A DNA stretch of 51,058 nt from positions 1 through 51,058 of the forward strand of contig CAMNTQ010000023.1 in NCBI GenBank assembly GCA_946558695.1. Reading direction: 5' to 3'. This DNA is from an uncultured Lachnospiraceae bacterium (GTDB lineage Bacteria > Bacillota > Clostridia > Lachnospirales > Lachnospiraceae). Below the pieces are notes generated by a model, which saw nothing but the letters and a program-made list of their open reading frames with translations, had not been told where the DNA came from and did not search any database. Below, one piece after another: positions 1-8,521 of this stretch. Made by a program: the position numbers and the translations under genes. How positions within the stretch are numbered: the stretch's first letter is position 1; each line of letters begins with the position of its first letter.

Positions 1-38
1 TTGCGTTCCTGACTTGTACCTTTCTTTGGATTAGCCAA
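1..38 (-). CDS. Start of a probable sugar ABC transporter permease (partial)
   Basis: Only the first twelve codons are present; the gene runs off the left edge of the window. A TTG codon at 36-38 is preceded, six bases upstream, by an AAGGGGTG ribosome binding site, and the frame stays open to the edge (MANPKKGTSQER). It lies about 30 bases downstream of the substrate-binding lipoprotein on the same strand, where the first membrane permease of such transporters usually sits. The function is inferred from this position only. Confidence 0.45.
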   Translation of the reverse strand, partial: MANPKKGTSQER

Positions 39-70
39 GTCTCTCACCCCTTTTCTTTGAACAGGTCATT

Positions 71-1354
71 TTAATAGTCTTCCTCTGCAATCTTTTCATT
101 CATCATACTTGTGATGTTCTTGCAAGCGTCCGCCATCTTCTCTTCATTGTTCCAAACCTTTACAAGTTCTTCACACATCGGATTCCACCATGCTAATGTA
201 GAGTTGGTATGCGGTCTAAATACGGTGTCGTCCATAACATCAAGATATGGCTGAAGGTTGAATACATCTGTATTGTTCACCCATGCATCAGATACTCCGT
301 CATAAGCTGCCATCGTTACGCCAAGCTCTGCCTGCTTAAGCTGCATATCTTTGGTACCGAACCACTCGATCAACTGGAATGCCTCATCCGGCATAGCTGT
401 TCCTGCTGATGCAGCCCATCCAAGACCATTGTAAAGGGATACGCTTTTTCCTGTCTCTGCATCCTTAGGAAGTCTTGCGACATCAGCATTCTCTACTAAA
501 TAGTCATTATCCTTGAAGCCTGCTACCATCCATGAACCCTGAGAAATCATCGCAACCTTACCGGACTGGAATAATACGTCTGTTCCTGTCTCGGACATTG
601 TGTTGGAATCCGGCATTACGTTCTTTACGCACTTGTCAAGGAATTCCATTGCCCTAAGTGTGTTCGGGTCGTCAAAACCGGACTTGTTGTCGTCTGTTAC
701 AATTGTTCCGCCCATAGAATATACCATATTCATCCATGTATCCTGCTCGTTAGACGGCTGTGCTGCGAATCCGAACTGGCTTCCGTCATCTTTTGTTAAT
801 TTCTCAGCAATCTCATAGAACTCGTCCCAAGTCCAGCTTCCGTCCGGATAGTCGATCTTTGCCTCATCGAACATCTTCTTGTTGTACCACATAGCGATCG
901 TATCTCTATCCTTCGGAACTGCGTACACTTTGTCTTTCCATGTATACATGTCCTTAAGATCCTGCGGGAACTTATCCATCTCAAGTTTCTCGCTGCCTGC
1001 CACTTTATCTGTTAAGTCTAACAGAATGTCGTTGGACATGTACTTCACTGCTTCATTAGAATGCATCCAGAATACATCCGGCATTTCTCCGCCTGTTGCA
1101 CCGGCTTCGAGAAGCGTCCAGTATGCACTCCAATCCAGAACCTGAAGCTCTGCCTTAATGCCTGTTTCTGCGGTAAATGCATCGATGATCTCCTGAAGTC
1201 CTGCCTGCTGGTTGGTATCCCAGATCGCAACCGTCAATCCATCACCTTTCTTCTTACTTCCGCCGCCTTCGCTGCTTCCGCCGCCGCATGCTGTAAGCAT
1301 ACCTACTACCATTGTAGCTGTAAGGCCGGCCGCAATAAGTTTTTTGATTTTCAT
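71..1354 (-). CDS. Extracellular sugar-binding lipoprotein of an ABC transporter
   Basis: A family 1 extracellular solute-binding protein of 427 residues. It captures a sugar or oligosaccharide outside the cell and delivers it to a membrane permease pair. The N-terminus is a classic lipoprotein signal: basic MKIKK, a hydrophobic stretch, and the lipobox LTAC with the lipidated Cys at residue 23, followed by a Gly/Ser-rich tether. The mature part has the usual family length and aromatic-rich C-terminal half (for example ALAWW near residue 391). The start has a strong AGGAGG-type site upstream. A TATAAT-like -10 element lies at 1406-1411, and an AraC-type regulator is divergently transcribed next door, so substrate-induced control by that regulator is likely. 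The substrate cannot be read from sequence; plant or mucin glycans are typical for such pairs. Confidence 0.92.
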   Translation of the reverse strand: MKIKKLIAAGLTATMVVGMLTACGGGSSEGGGSKKKGDGLTVAIWDTNQQAGLQEIIDAFTAETGIKAELQVLDWSAYWTLLEAGATGGEMPDVFWMHSNEAVKYMSNDILLDLTDKVAGSEKLEMDKFPQDLKDMYTWKDKVYAVPKDRDTIAMWYNKKMFDEAKIDYPDGSWTWDEFYEIAEKLTKDDGSQFGFAAQPSNEQDTWMNMVYSMGGTIVTDDNKSGFDDPNTLRAMEFLDKCVKNVMPDSNTMSETGTDVLFQSGKVAMISQGSWMVAGFKDNDYLVENADVARLPKDAETGKSVSLYNGLGWAASAGTAMPDEAFQLIEWFGTKDMQLKQAELGVTMAAYDGVSDAWVNNTDVFNLQPYLDVMDDTVFRPHTNSTLAWWNPMCEELVKVWNNEEKMADACKNITSMMNEKIAEEDY

Positions 1355-1405
1355 AAACCTACTTCCTCCTTCTTTTTCGTCATATCGACGTTTTTTCTGT
1401 TACAC

Positions 1406-1494
1406 ATTATACAGTTTCATACAATCTGCATAAATGGAATAATTAAATGTATTTATGTTATTTTCGATATAGAAAAATCGAGTAATTTATGTTA
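1406..1494 (-). promoter_or_regulatory. Control region of the sugar transporter with direct repeats
   Basis: The 344-base gap 1355-1698 between the divergent transporter and AraC genes holds no gene. A TATAAT -10 element (minus strand) is at 1406-1411. Upstream of it the ten-base direct repeat ATTTATGTTA occurs at 1451-1460 and 1485-1494, with a spacing of 34 bases and so close to the same helix face. AraC-type activators bind direct repeats in this position, so these are candidate operators. The -35 match is weak, as expected for an activator-dependent promoter. Confidence 0.45.
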
Positions 1495-1698
1495 CAATAG
1501 TAACAGACATCAGCAAGATCACCGTTTTGCATTATATAGAAAAGTATGGTAGGAATATAGCAGATTGCACTTTGTTTATATTCCTATGTCATTTTCATTG
1601 TTATCGTACTCCAGAGAATATCGTAAATACACTTCCTGTACAAATGGAGTATCCGGACTCCGTCCGTCAAATCAAAAAAGAAAAAGGAGAGATCGACT

Positions 1699-2619
1699 AT
1701 GCGCAATGTGAAATATACAGATAGTGTTACTTTCCGTTGTCTGGAGCATTTAAGAGAGACATCCTTAGACATCAGTCTTATCCACGCCGGAAGAGAACAC
1801 TGTAAACCTCTGCATATCTGTCCTGGAAAACGGGAGGAATACATTCTTCATTTCGTATTTTCAGGAAAAGGCTTCTACTCAATAAATGGTAATACATATC
1901 CGCTCTCAGCGGGACAAATGTTTGTAATATATCCGGGTGAAGCTATTACTTATGGTTCCGATGCCATCGACCCGTGGCACTATGCATGGATTGGATTTAA
2001 CGGAATCAGAGCTGACTCAATCTTAAGGCAATGCGGCTTTTCCTCTAAAAAACTAATTCTCCCTTCGCCGCTTCAGCCAGAAATCATCATGGACTGTATC
2101 GATAATATTTTAGATTGCAAGGCACTCACCTTCGCAGACGATCTGCGCAGAGAAGCATGGATGCTTATGTTGTTTTCCAGACTGATCGACAACCGCACTT
2201 TGCTTCGTCATAAGCATTCGCCTGAAAGCCATAATTACGGTTCCAATGTCTATATGGAGCTTGCAGTCGAGCATATTAAGATCTATTACAAGGATGGGAT
2301 CAATGTGTCGGATATAGCCGGACATATCGGTATCAGCCGCGCTTATCTGAACCATGTATTCCAGAAAGAGCTTGGAATATCCATACAGAAATTCCTGATT
2401 GATTACCGGATGCACAAAGCTGCGAATCTTCTTGTCAGCACGAACGATACGATCAAAGAGATCTCCCGTGCGGTCGGATATGAGGATCAGCTTGCCTTCT
2501 CAAAAGCATTTAAGAAAAAATTCGAGATGAGTCCGAAAAATTACCGGACATACCGGGCAACTGCTGTCCTTTACAACGAAAAACAACTGATAGACCATAA
2601 AGAAGACTTTTCTGATTAG
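1699..2619 (+). CDS. AraC family transcriptional regulator
   Basis: A 306-residue AraC/XylS-type regulator. Residues about 20-150 form a cupin-like sensor half (for example LSAGQMFVIYPGE). The last 100 residues carry the two helix-turn-helix motifs: VSDIAGHIGISRAYLNHVF and the second motif around IKEISRAVGYEDQLAFSKAFKK, ending in the hallmark MSPKNYR. The start is preceded by AAAGGAGA. It is divergent from the sugar-binding lipoprotein and most likely activates that transporter when its sugar is bound. The stop codon lies in the loop of a terminator hairpin. The family is certain; the inducer is unknown. Confidence 0.92.
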   Translation: MRNVKYTDSVTFRCLEHLRETSLDISLIHAGREHCKPLHICPGKREEYILHFVFSGKGFYSINGNTYPLSAGQMFVIYPGEAITYGSDAIDPWHYAWIGFNGIRADSILRQCGFSSKKLILPSPLQPEIIMDCIDNILDCKALTFADDLRREAWMLMLFSRLIDNRTLLRHKHSPESHNYGSNVYMELAVEHIKIYYKDGINVSDIAGHIGISRAYLNHVFQKELGISIQKFLIDYRMHKAANLLVSTNDTIKEISRAVGYEDQLAFSKAFKKKFEMSPKNYRTYRATAVLYNEKQLIDHKEDFSD

Positions 2620-2632
2620 GAAAAGTCTTCTT
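2600..2632 (+). terminator. Hairpin terminator between convergent araC-type and DUF1847 genes
   Basis: Perfect 13-base arms AAGAAGACTTTTC (2600-2612) and GAAAAGTCTTCTT (2620-2632) enclose a seven-base loop that contains the AraC-type gene's TAG stop. The symmetric A/T-rich arm ends suggest it works in both directions, also ending the minus-strand operon whose last stop is at 2643. Confidence 0.7.
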
Positions 2633-2642
2633 ACTAAATTGT

Positions 2643-3275
2643 TCACTGATTTTTCTTCAAACCTTTGTAATAAGAATTACTCGTATAAAGCGCCGCCGCC
2701 GGATTGTGTCCCATCACTCTGTCCTTCGCGATCAGCGTTGTTACCAGCGCATCCGAGTACTTGTAAAATAAGCTGTCATGCCCTACGCAGAGCCCCATAA
2801 CTATATTCATCTCTGTCTTCTCTTTATTGAGCATTTTCGCCTGAAGAATCGGATTGCACATATTGACTCCCACATCGCAGCAAGATTTATCAATACCCAT
2901 CTCCGCTTTTGGCACCGTCCCTGCTTTACAGGCAATTCCGAACACTTCAAAACCATGGCTCCTGAGAATGTCTGTCAGCAGCCTTGTCTCTCGTATCAGA
3001 CCTACACAGGTTGCTATTCCAAGCTTTTTATAACCCATCTTCTTGGCAAATTCAATAATCTCCCGCACTCTGCACCACTGCAAATAGCCTTCATGCTCTA
3101 CCTCGGCGGCCGTCTGCATAACCTTCAGATTACCCTCCTCATTGTATGTATCCATCGCCTCTTTTTTCACTGCCTCATCCATATTGGTCGTAAGACAAAA
3201 GGCAGGATATGCCTTATCCATCTTATTACAATTTGTTACCACGCAGTCTGCACATGATAATTTTCTATTCTCCAT
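2643..3275 (-). CDS. DUF1847 family cysteine-rich, probably metal-binding protein
   Basis: A 210-residue cytoplasmic protein matching the DUF1847 family. Cys residues are abundant: CADCVVTNC near the N-terminus (residues 9-17), CL at 27, CVGL and a CC pair in the middle, and GLCVGHD near residue 165. The pattern suggests an iron-sulfur or other metal site. No reaction is established for the family. It is the last gene of the minus-strand run below the DMT exporter (14-base gap) and ends at a shared hairpin terminator. The start has an AAGGAGAAGG site. Confidence 0.8.
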   Translation of the reverse strand: MENRKLSCADCVVTNCNKMDKAYPAFCLTTNMDEAVKKEAMDTYNEEGNLKVMQTAAEVEHEGYLQWCRVREIIEFAKKMGYKKLGIATCVGLIRETRLLTDILRSHGFEVFGIACKAGTVPKAEMGIDKSCCDVGVNMCNPILQAKMLNKEKTEMNIVMGLCVGHDSLFYKYSDALVTTLIAKDRVMGHNPAAALYTSNSYYKGLKKNQ

Positions 3276-3289
3276 AATCCTTCTCCTTC

Positions 3290-4183
3290 TTAATCTTTTT
3301 CGCGCTCCGGTCTGCTAAAGATCATCAACGCTGCCGTTGTAAGCACCAGCCCTATAACCGCCAGTGCCGTCGGCTTTTCCGAGAAAAACAAAAAACCGAA
3401 CACCATAGCCGCCACCGGCTCTCCTGCCGCTAATATGGATGCTTTTCCCGCTTCCATAAATTCAAGCGACAGTGTATAGAACATATAAGGCAGCACCGAA
3501 GCAATCACTGCATTGGCAAGCATGAATAGCGTCATCTTTGCTCCGCCGTCTGATACTGTTGTGTAGATACACTCCCAGTCTGTCACCGGAATAAGGGCGG
3601 CTCCGCTGATAAGCATACTGTAAAATATCATTGTGAATGCATGATACTTCCTTTTTACAGACTCCTTACTTACCAAACTATACACCGCATAGAAAAATGC
3701 TGCCAGCACGCCAAAAACTATTCCCGCAGCCGACCATTTCATTCCAGAACCATCTTCCAAAACTCCGCTCACCAGTATACATCCCGTCAGCGCAAGCGCC
3801 ATACATCCAAGCTTTTTTATCGTTATCTTCTCACCAAAAAATACTGCCGCCAACACCAATACAAATACAGGCGACATACTGAGAAGCACTGCCGCCAGAG
3901 ATAATGTTACCTGCTTGATCGCCGCATTATAGGCAAGCATGACACCAAGAATCCCCGAAAATCCGCCAAGCGCAAAGATCCATATCTCTTTTGGTTTTAT
4001 ACGGAACAGCCTCCTGTCATAAAGGCAGATCACAACCGCTGTTATACATACTGCTACAGCCAGTCTGGAGAACACAATCGTATACCCGTCCATTCCAAGC
4101 TCCGTAAGTATCCTCACAAAAATCCCGCCCGAGCCCCACATAATCCCCGACAATACCGGGAGCAAATAAACTGCTTTTCTCAT
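3290..4183 (-). CDS. DMT/EamA family membrane transporter
   Basis: A 297-residue integral membrane protein with about ten hydrophobic segments arranged as two EamA repeats (roughly residues 7-140 and 150-290). This is the standard architecture of drug/metabolite exporters. The N-terminal repeat has the typical GIMWGSGGIFVR opening. Its ATG overlaps the TGA of the upstream Tet(M)-NYN gene by four bases (ATGA), which indicates translational coupling. The transported compound cannot be predicted. A short positively charged C-terminus (RPEREKD) faces the cytoplasm by the inside-positive rule. Confidence 0.88.
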   Translation of the reverse strand: MRKAVYLLPVLSGIMWGSGGIFVRILTELGMDGYTIVFSRLAVAVCITAVVICLYDRRLFRIKPKEIWIFALGGFSGILGVMLAYNAAIKQVTLSLAAVLLSMSPVFVLVLAAVFFGEKITIKKLGCMALALTGCILVSGVLEDGSGMKWSAAGIVFGVLAAFFYAVYSLVSKESVKRKYHAFTMIFYSMLISGAALIPVTDWECIYTTVSDGGAKMTLFMLANAVIASVLPYMFYTLSLEFMEAGKASILAAGEPVAAMVFGFLFFSEKPTALAVIGLVLTTAALMIFSRPEREKD

Positions 4184-6918
4184 ACTTTTTTCCCGAATTC
4201 CTTCTTCCCAAGCCGCACCTCTTCCATCTCTTTTTTTAGTTCCGCCCCCATAGAGTCGAAAAGATAACTTTTGGGTTTCCCTTCAGATTTTCCATACTCT
4301 TCTTCTATCTGTTTTCTTACAAGCTCTACTTCTTCAAGGAACTCCCTCGCGGAAATCAACGTTCCTCCCTGCCCCAGCGTCACCACTTGCTCTACTCCGT
4401 CTGATGTGACCACCGTCACATGATACTTCCGCCCAATCTCATGCACCACTTTTTCAATATACTGATCTGCAGTCTCAGCCTCTTTCGTATAGACCACATG
4501 GATATTGTGGTACTTCTGGATTTCCAGCGCAGATCCATCCACCTTGTAAGCGTCGAATACAAGGATCACAGCACATTTTTTAAATCCCTGATAGTTGCAG
4601 AGAATATCCATGAGTTTTCCTCTTGCTCCTTCAATATTGTCCTTTGCCAGTTCTTTCAAATCCTCCCATGCAAAGATAACATTATATCCGTCCACAAGAA
4701 GATATTCTTTTAAAGGCCTTTCTTTCTTTTTATGTCTCTGATCCGTCGGCGAAGATACTGTCTTTGACGAAGTGTAAGCTCTCGACTCATATTTACCGTA
4801 CGTCCGGATAAATATGTCTTCCAGTTCCTTTTCTTCTTTCCTGCTTAAGGAATGCATCTGAGGCGCTTCTTTTCCGCCTGAAAGGTGCTTTGCCGCGCTT
4901 CCTCTTCCTGATATTTCCGACCCCGGTTCATCCAAGTCTTCCTTAAGCCAGCCTTTCAGCTGACTTTCTATATGCATATGCTCCTGCACTTCATTCCACG
5001 GCACATAAAAGCCTGCTCCGTGCGCGCAGAAGACAGAACCCGACGGATTTTCCATATCCCTATCCGGTTCATAGCCTGTCATCCCAATAATCTCTTCCGG
5101 ATTGTGACACGGCTCATAGCCTTTAAATTCATAGGATACCCGTCCTCTTCCCTTCGTATAGATCAAAATCTCCTTCTGGTAGTCGCGCATCGCTGCCACC
5201 GGCGCGCTTCCGGTAAATACTGTCATATCCCCGTCAGTCTCCGGTTCCCCCATATCTCCGCTCATTCTCTGAATGTCCGTCATCACCCGCCCCATCATCT
5301 CTGCGGGAACTTCAATACGGAACATATAATATGGCTCTAACAGCACGCTTTCCGCCTGCATAAGTCCCTGACGCACCGCACGGTATGTTGACTGCCTGAA
5401 ATCGCCGCCCTCTGTATGCTTTAGATGGGCGCGGCCTGCCGCCAGTGTTATCTTCATATCCGTGATCATAGAACCTGTCAGCACTCCCCGATGCTGTTTT
5501 TCTGCCAAATGTGTGAGAATCAGCCTTTGCCAGTTCTTATCAAGAGCATCCTCGCTGCATGCTGTCTCAAAGATAAGTCCGCTCCCCCGCTCTCCCGGCT
5601 CCAGAATCAGGTGTACCTCCGCATAATGTCTGAGGGGTTCAAAATGCCCTACCCCCTCCACAGTTGTCTTTATCGTCTCTTTATATACGATATTGCCTGT
5701 CCCAAACTCTACCGATATACCAAAACGTTCCAGAATCAGGCTCTTTAATATCTCTGTCTGGACTTCTCCCATAAGCCGGACATGAATCTCTGAAAGTTCC
5801 TCGTTCCAGACAATCTTAAGCATCGGATCTTCCTCTTCAAGCTGCCGCAGATTTCTTAGCATCGCATGCACATCACAGCCCTCTGGCAGAATAACCTGAT
5901 AGTTTAATACCGGTTCTAAAACAGGCTTTTCTGACTCGCCTTCTGCTCCGATTCCTTCTCCTGCATACGTGCTGTCAATTCCTGTGACAGCGCAGACTAT
6001 ACCCGTTCTGGCCTCCGTAACTGTCTCAAACTTTTCTCCTGAATATATCCGGATCTGACTTACCTTTTCATCCTCTGTCAAAACGTCCCTCACCCGAAGT
6101 GCTCCGCCCGTCACCTTCAGATGCGTAAGACGGTTTCCCTGCGGATCTCGGGATATCTTAAATACCCGCGCGCCAAACTTCTCCTTGCTCTCCGACATCT
6201 TTTCCGATATATTCTCCGCAACATCCTCTGTCACATCTCCGGTACAAAAGCCTGCGAAATCAGAAATCCCATCCAAAAACTCCTGTATTCCCTGAAGTCT
6301 CAGCGCAGATCCAAAAAAGCATGGAAATACTTTTCTCTCTCTGATCATTCTCCCGATCGACTCTTTTTTCAGTGTTTCCATCGCAAGATACTCATCCATG
6401 GCTTCTTCATCGCACATAGCCAGATTTTCATACAGCACAGCCTTCTTCTCATCAAAAGAGACGCAGCCTTCATCAAGGCTGCGGCACAATTCCTCAAGAA
6501 GCATACATTTGTCTGCACCTTCCTGATCCATCTTGTTAATAAACAGAAACACAGGTATCCCGTATAATCTCAGAAGTTTCCATAAAGTACGGGTATGCCC
6601 CTGCACACCATCCGCCGCACTGATCACCAGAACCGCCGCGTCGAGCACTCTGAGCGTCCTCTCCATCTCAGTAGAAAAATCCACATGCCCCGGCGTGTCT
6701 AAGAGCGTCACATGCAGATTTTCCACATCAAATACCGCCTGCTTTGAAAAAATCGTAATGCCGCGTGCTCTCTCTAGCTCAAAATTATCCAAAAAGGCAT
6801 CCCCGTGATCTACACGCCCGGGTTTCCTGATCTTTCCCGTCAGATACAGGATACTTTCAGAAAGTGTCGTCTTTCCCGCATCTACATGTGCCAATATTCC
6901 TAATACAATATTTTTCAT
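4180..6918 (-). CDS. Tet(M)-like ribosomal protection GTPase fused to a NYN/YacP-type nuclease domain
   Basis: A 912-residue fusion. Residues 1 to about 650 are an EF-G-like translational GTPase of the Tet(M)/Tet(O) type: P-loop AHVDAGKTT (10-18), switch RARGIT (50-55), DTPGH (74-78) and NKMD (128-131), followed by domains II-V. A polar linker precedes a second domain at about 738-880 that starts LLVDGYNVIFAW and keeps the NYN/PIN acidic residues (Asp 743, 789, 818, 840). This matches YacP/Rae1, known in Bacillus as a ribosome-associated endonuclease acting at the A site. Tet(M) alone is about 640 residues. Inference: a factor that binds the A site and carries its own mRNA or tRNA nuclease. 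Whether it gives tetracycline resistance cannot be told. It sits three bases below the parvulin gene and overlaps the DMT gene. Confidence 0.9.
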   Translation of the reverse strand: MKNIVLGILAHVDAGKTTLSESILYLTGKIRKPGRVDHGDAFLDNFELERARGITIFSKQAVFDVENLHVTLLDTPGHVDFSTEMERTLRVLDAAVLVISAADGVQGHTRTLWKLLRLYGIPVFLFINKMDQEGADKCMLLEELCRSLDEGCVSFDEKKAVLYENLAMCDEEAMDEYLAMETLKKESIGRMIRERKVFPCFFGSALRLQGIQEFLDGISDFAGFCTGDVTEDVAENISEKMSESKEKFGARVFKISRDPQGNRLTHLKVTGGALRVRDVLTEDEKVSQIRIYSGEKFETVTEARTGIVCAVTGIDSTYAGEGIGAEGESEKPVLEPVLNYQVILPEGCDVHAMLRNLRQLEEEDPMLKIVWNEELSEIHVRLMGEVQTEILKSLILERFGISVEFGTGNIVYKETIKTTVEGVGHFEPLRHYAEVHLILEPGERGSGLIFETACSEDALDKNWQRLILTHLAEKQHRGVLTGSMITDMKITLAAGRAHLKHTEGGDFRQSTYRAVRQGLMQAESVLLEPYYMFRIEVPAEMMGRVMTDIQRMSGDMGEPETDGDMTVFTGSAPVAAMRDYQKEILIYTKGRGRVSYEFKGYEPCHNPEEIIGMTGYEPDRDMENPSGSVFCAHGAGFYVPWNEVQEHMHIESQLKGWLKEDLDEPGSEISGRGSAAKHLSGGKEAPQMHSLSRKEEKELEDIFIRTYGKYESRAYTSSKTVSSPTDQRHKKKERPLKEYLLVDGYNVIFAWEDLKELAKDNIEGARGKLMDILCNYQGFKKCAVILVFDAYKVDGSALEIQKYHNIHVVYTKEAETADQYIEKVVHEIGRKYHVTVVTSDGVEQVVTLGQGGTLISAREFLEEVELVRKQIEEEYGKSEGKPKSYLFDSMGAELKKEMEEVRLGKKEFGKKV

Positions 6919-6920
6919 TG

Positions 6921-7661
6921 TTATTTTTGAACGTATTTTTCTTTCAGCTCTTTCACCTTTGCATTATAGGCAGCATTCTGTTTCTGCTGAAGAAGATTAG
7001 CTTTGATAGACTCCTTTACATCTGCATAGGGTGTCTCTTTCGCCTCGCTCTTTCCCTCCACTTTAATCAGATGATATCCAAAGCTCGTCTTAACAGGTCC
7101 GATGACCTTTCCAATCTCAGCGCCGAATGCCGCTTTCTCAAATTCAGGCACCATCTGTCCTTTTCCAAATTCGCCAAGGTCCCCGCCTCTTTGCCCGGAT
7201 GGACAAGAAGAATATTCTTTTGCAGCATCCTCAAAACTCTTTTCGCCATTTAAAACCGCAGCGAGAACCTCCTCGCACTTTTCTTCCGTATCTGTTAAGA
7301 TATGCTTTGCACGTACAGACACGCCTTTGGAAAATTGCGCCTTATTGGACTCATAATAGTTCTCTGCTTCATCATCTGTTACAGCAATATCCTTAATTAT
7401 CATGGAAACCATCATCTGCGCCAGAATATCTTTTCTCGCACCTTCCATGATATCCTTGAATTCCTGCGTCTCCTCCAGTTTTTCCTCTTCGCCCAGCTTT
7501 GTAAACATACGAAGCGCGATCAACTGTTCCAGACACTGATGTTTAAACTGCGGATTTGCCCGGTAAGCCTGCTGATCCTGCGGAACATTCTCCATAAAAT
7601 CATTAAGCTCCCTCTCTGTAATGTCTTCTCCTGCCACAACCGCCAACACTTTTTCTTCCAT
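6921..7661 (-). CDS. Parvulin-type peptidyl-prolyl isomerase
   Basis: A 246-residue parvulin-family prolyl isomerase. An N-terminal SurA-like helical region (about 10-110) is followed by the rotamase domain: VRAKHILTDTEE, then SSCPSGQRGGDLGEFGKGQM, and the closing FGYHLIKV. The domain order resembles PrsA, but there is no signal peptide or lipobox, so it should be a cytoplasmic foldase. A longer frame begins at 7673, but the inner ATG at 7661 has GGAG six bases upstream and is preferred. It is the first gene of a tight run with the Tet(M)-NYN fusion (gap of two bases), so it may be made together with a ribosome-acting factor. Confidence 0.9.
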   Translation of the reverse strand: MEEKVLAVVAGEDITERELNDFMENVPQDQQAYRANPQFKHQCLEQLIALRMFTKLGEEEKLEETQEFKDIMEGARKDILAQMMVSMIIKDIAVTDDEAENYYESNKAQFSKGVSVRAKHILTDTEEKCEEVLAAVLNGEKSFEDAAKEYSSCPSGQRGGDLGEFGKGQMVPEFEKAAFGAEIGKVIGPVKTSFGYHLIKVEGKSEAKETPYADVKESIKANLLQQKQNAAYNAKVKELKEKYVQK

Positions 7662-7697
7662 AAAAATCTCCATTCTATCTGCTCTTTTTCCGTTATC

Positions 7698-7726
7698 AGT
7701 ATATCCTACCCTCAGCGGGGTTACAA
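7698..7726 (-). promoter_or_regulatory. SigmaA-type promoter of the parvulin/Tet(M)-NYN operon
   Basis: On the minus strand TTGTAA (7721-7726) and TATACT (7698-7703) are separated by exactly 17 bases, a good housekeeping promoter. It lies just upstream of the parvulin start at 7661 and downstream of the VanZ-like gene's stop. Confidence 0.55.
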
Positions 7727-7740
7727 CAAAAAATTATAGA

Positions 7741-8205
7741 TTAATAATCATAATCATCATAGTCGTCGTAATCGTCCCTTCTTCGTCTTCCCTTACTTTT
7801 GCCGCTGCCACCGAATAAAGAACGAATCAGCTTGAATATTCCCAGCACCGCCGCGCGTACGATCACAAACGCGATAAACATCGCCATAAACCCTGCAACA
7901 CCTGCTACGATATCATCAAAATCCATTGTTCCTGTTCCTGTAATTCCCTGCCCGATCTCAATGGCAAATACGATCACGATAATTACTGTAAACACATAGA
8001 TCCACGCAATTACCAGCACATGATTCTCGCTCAAAAGCTTAAACAACGGATAGATGACAAAGAGCATCCCCATACCGAGAAATCCAATCACAAGAAAATG
8101 CAGCTCTTTATCCGAAAAAACCGTCTCGAAGCTATCGTTCCATGTCATGATCATATCATGGATCACTGCAATCATCTTAACAACTACGTATAAAAAGTCA
8201 GCCAT
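7741..8205 (-). CDS. VanZ-like small integral membrane protein with acidic-aromatic tail
   Basis: A 154-residue membrane protein with three or four hydrophobic segments (about 43-60, 65-82, 95-120). The pattern DKELHFLVIGFLGMGM, then IEIGQG, then FDDIVAGVAGF resembles the VanZ fold (DK.xHF ... E..Q ... D..D...N..G), although the similarity is loose. The C-terminus is remarkable: a basic patch KGRRRR followed by the repeated DDYDDYDDYDY. VanZ-type proteins are linked to glycopeptide tolerance and cell-envelope functions; no specific role is claimed here. An AAAGGGGAT ribosome site precedes the ATG. It appears to be a separate transcript from the parvulin operon. Confidence 0.6.
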   Translation of the reverse strand: MADFLYVVVKMIAVIHDMIMTWNDSFETVFSDKELHFLVIGFLGMGMLFVIYPLFKLLSENHVLVIAWIYVFTVIIVIVFAIEIGQGITGTGTMDFDDIVAGVAGFMAMFIAFVIVRAAVLGIFKLIRSLFGGSGKSKGRRRRDDYDDYDDYDY

Positions 8206-8267
8206 AATATCCCCTTTTCTTTTGTTTTATACTCCATTTTATCCATTGAAGTATTATAACGCAAAAG

Positions 8268-8290
8268 CTGCCAGACATCAAGTCTGGCAG
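8268..8290 (-). terminator. Rho-independent terminator after the yedE-tusA pair
   Basis: Perfect nine-base arms CTGCCAGAC and GTCTGGCAG with a five-base loop lie 13 bases after the tusA-like stop. On the minus strand they are followed by CTTTT. This ends the minus-strand yedE-tusA transcript. Confidence 0.75.
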
Positions 8291-8303
8291 TCAATGTTAA
8301 GAA

Positions 8304-8507
8304 TTATTCAATTATAATCTCAAATCCTGTATCAATCTCTTTTGTCGCTGTCTTTCTGCCGCGGTCTTTTGCCAGCTTTTCCACATTGGTTCTCTGGTGC
8401 GGCTCACTAACTAATACTTTTACCGGCCCATCAGCTCCCTTTAAAGCTTCCGCCGTCAGCATAATCGGCTCCGGGCAGGAAAGACCTCTTGCATCTACTT
8501 CTTTCAT
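8304..8507 (-). CDS. TusA/YedF-type sulfur or selenium carrier protein
   Basis: A 67-residue single-domain TusA (SirA-like) protein. It has the signature DARGLSCPEP with the reactive Cys at residue 11 in a CPxP motif, then the usual beta-alpha-beta-alpha-beta-beta pattern ending GFEIIIE. TusA proteins pass persulfide sulfur between partners; the YedF branch next to YedE is tied to selenium metabolism in anaerobes. Here it follows the YedE gene by 14 bases on the same strand and ends at its own terminator. The pair therefore probably handles sulfur or selenium imported by YedE. No selD or selenoprotein gene is in view to decide between the two. Confidence 0.88.
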   Translation of the reverse strand: MKEVDARGLSCPEPIMLTAEALKGADGPVKVLVSEPHQRTNVEKLAKDRGRKTATKEIDTGFEIIIE

Positions 8508-8521
8508 AATCCAAAGTCCTC

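Noticed and set aside
4180..6918. Calling the Tet(M)-like gene a tetracycline resistance gene
   Set aside because: The NYN fusion, chromosomal operon with parvulin and DMT genes, and lack of mobile context argue against a typical acquired tet gene; resistance cannot be judged from sequence alone.
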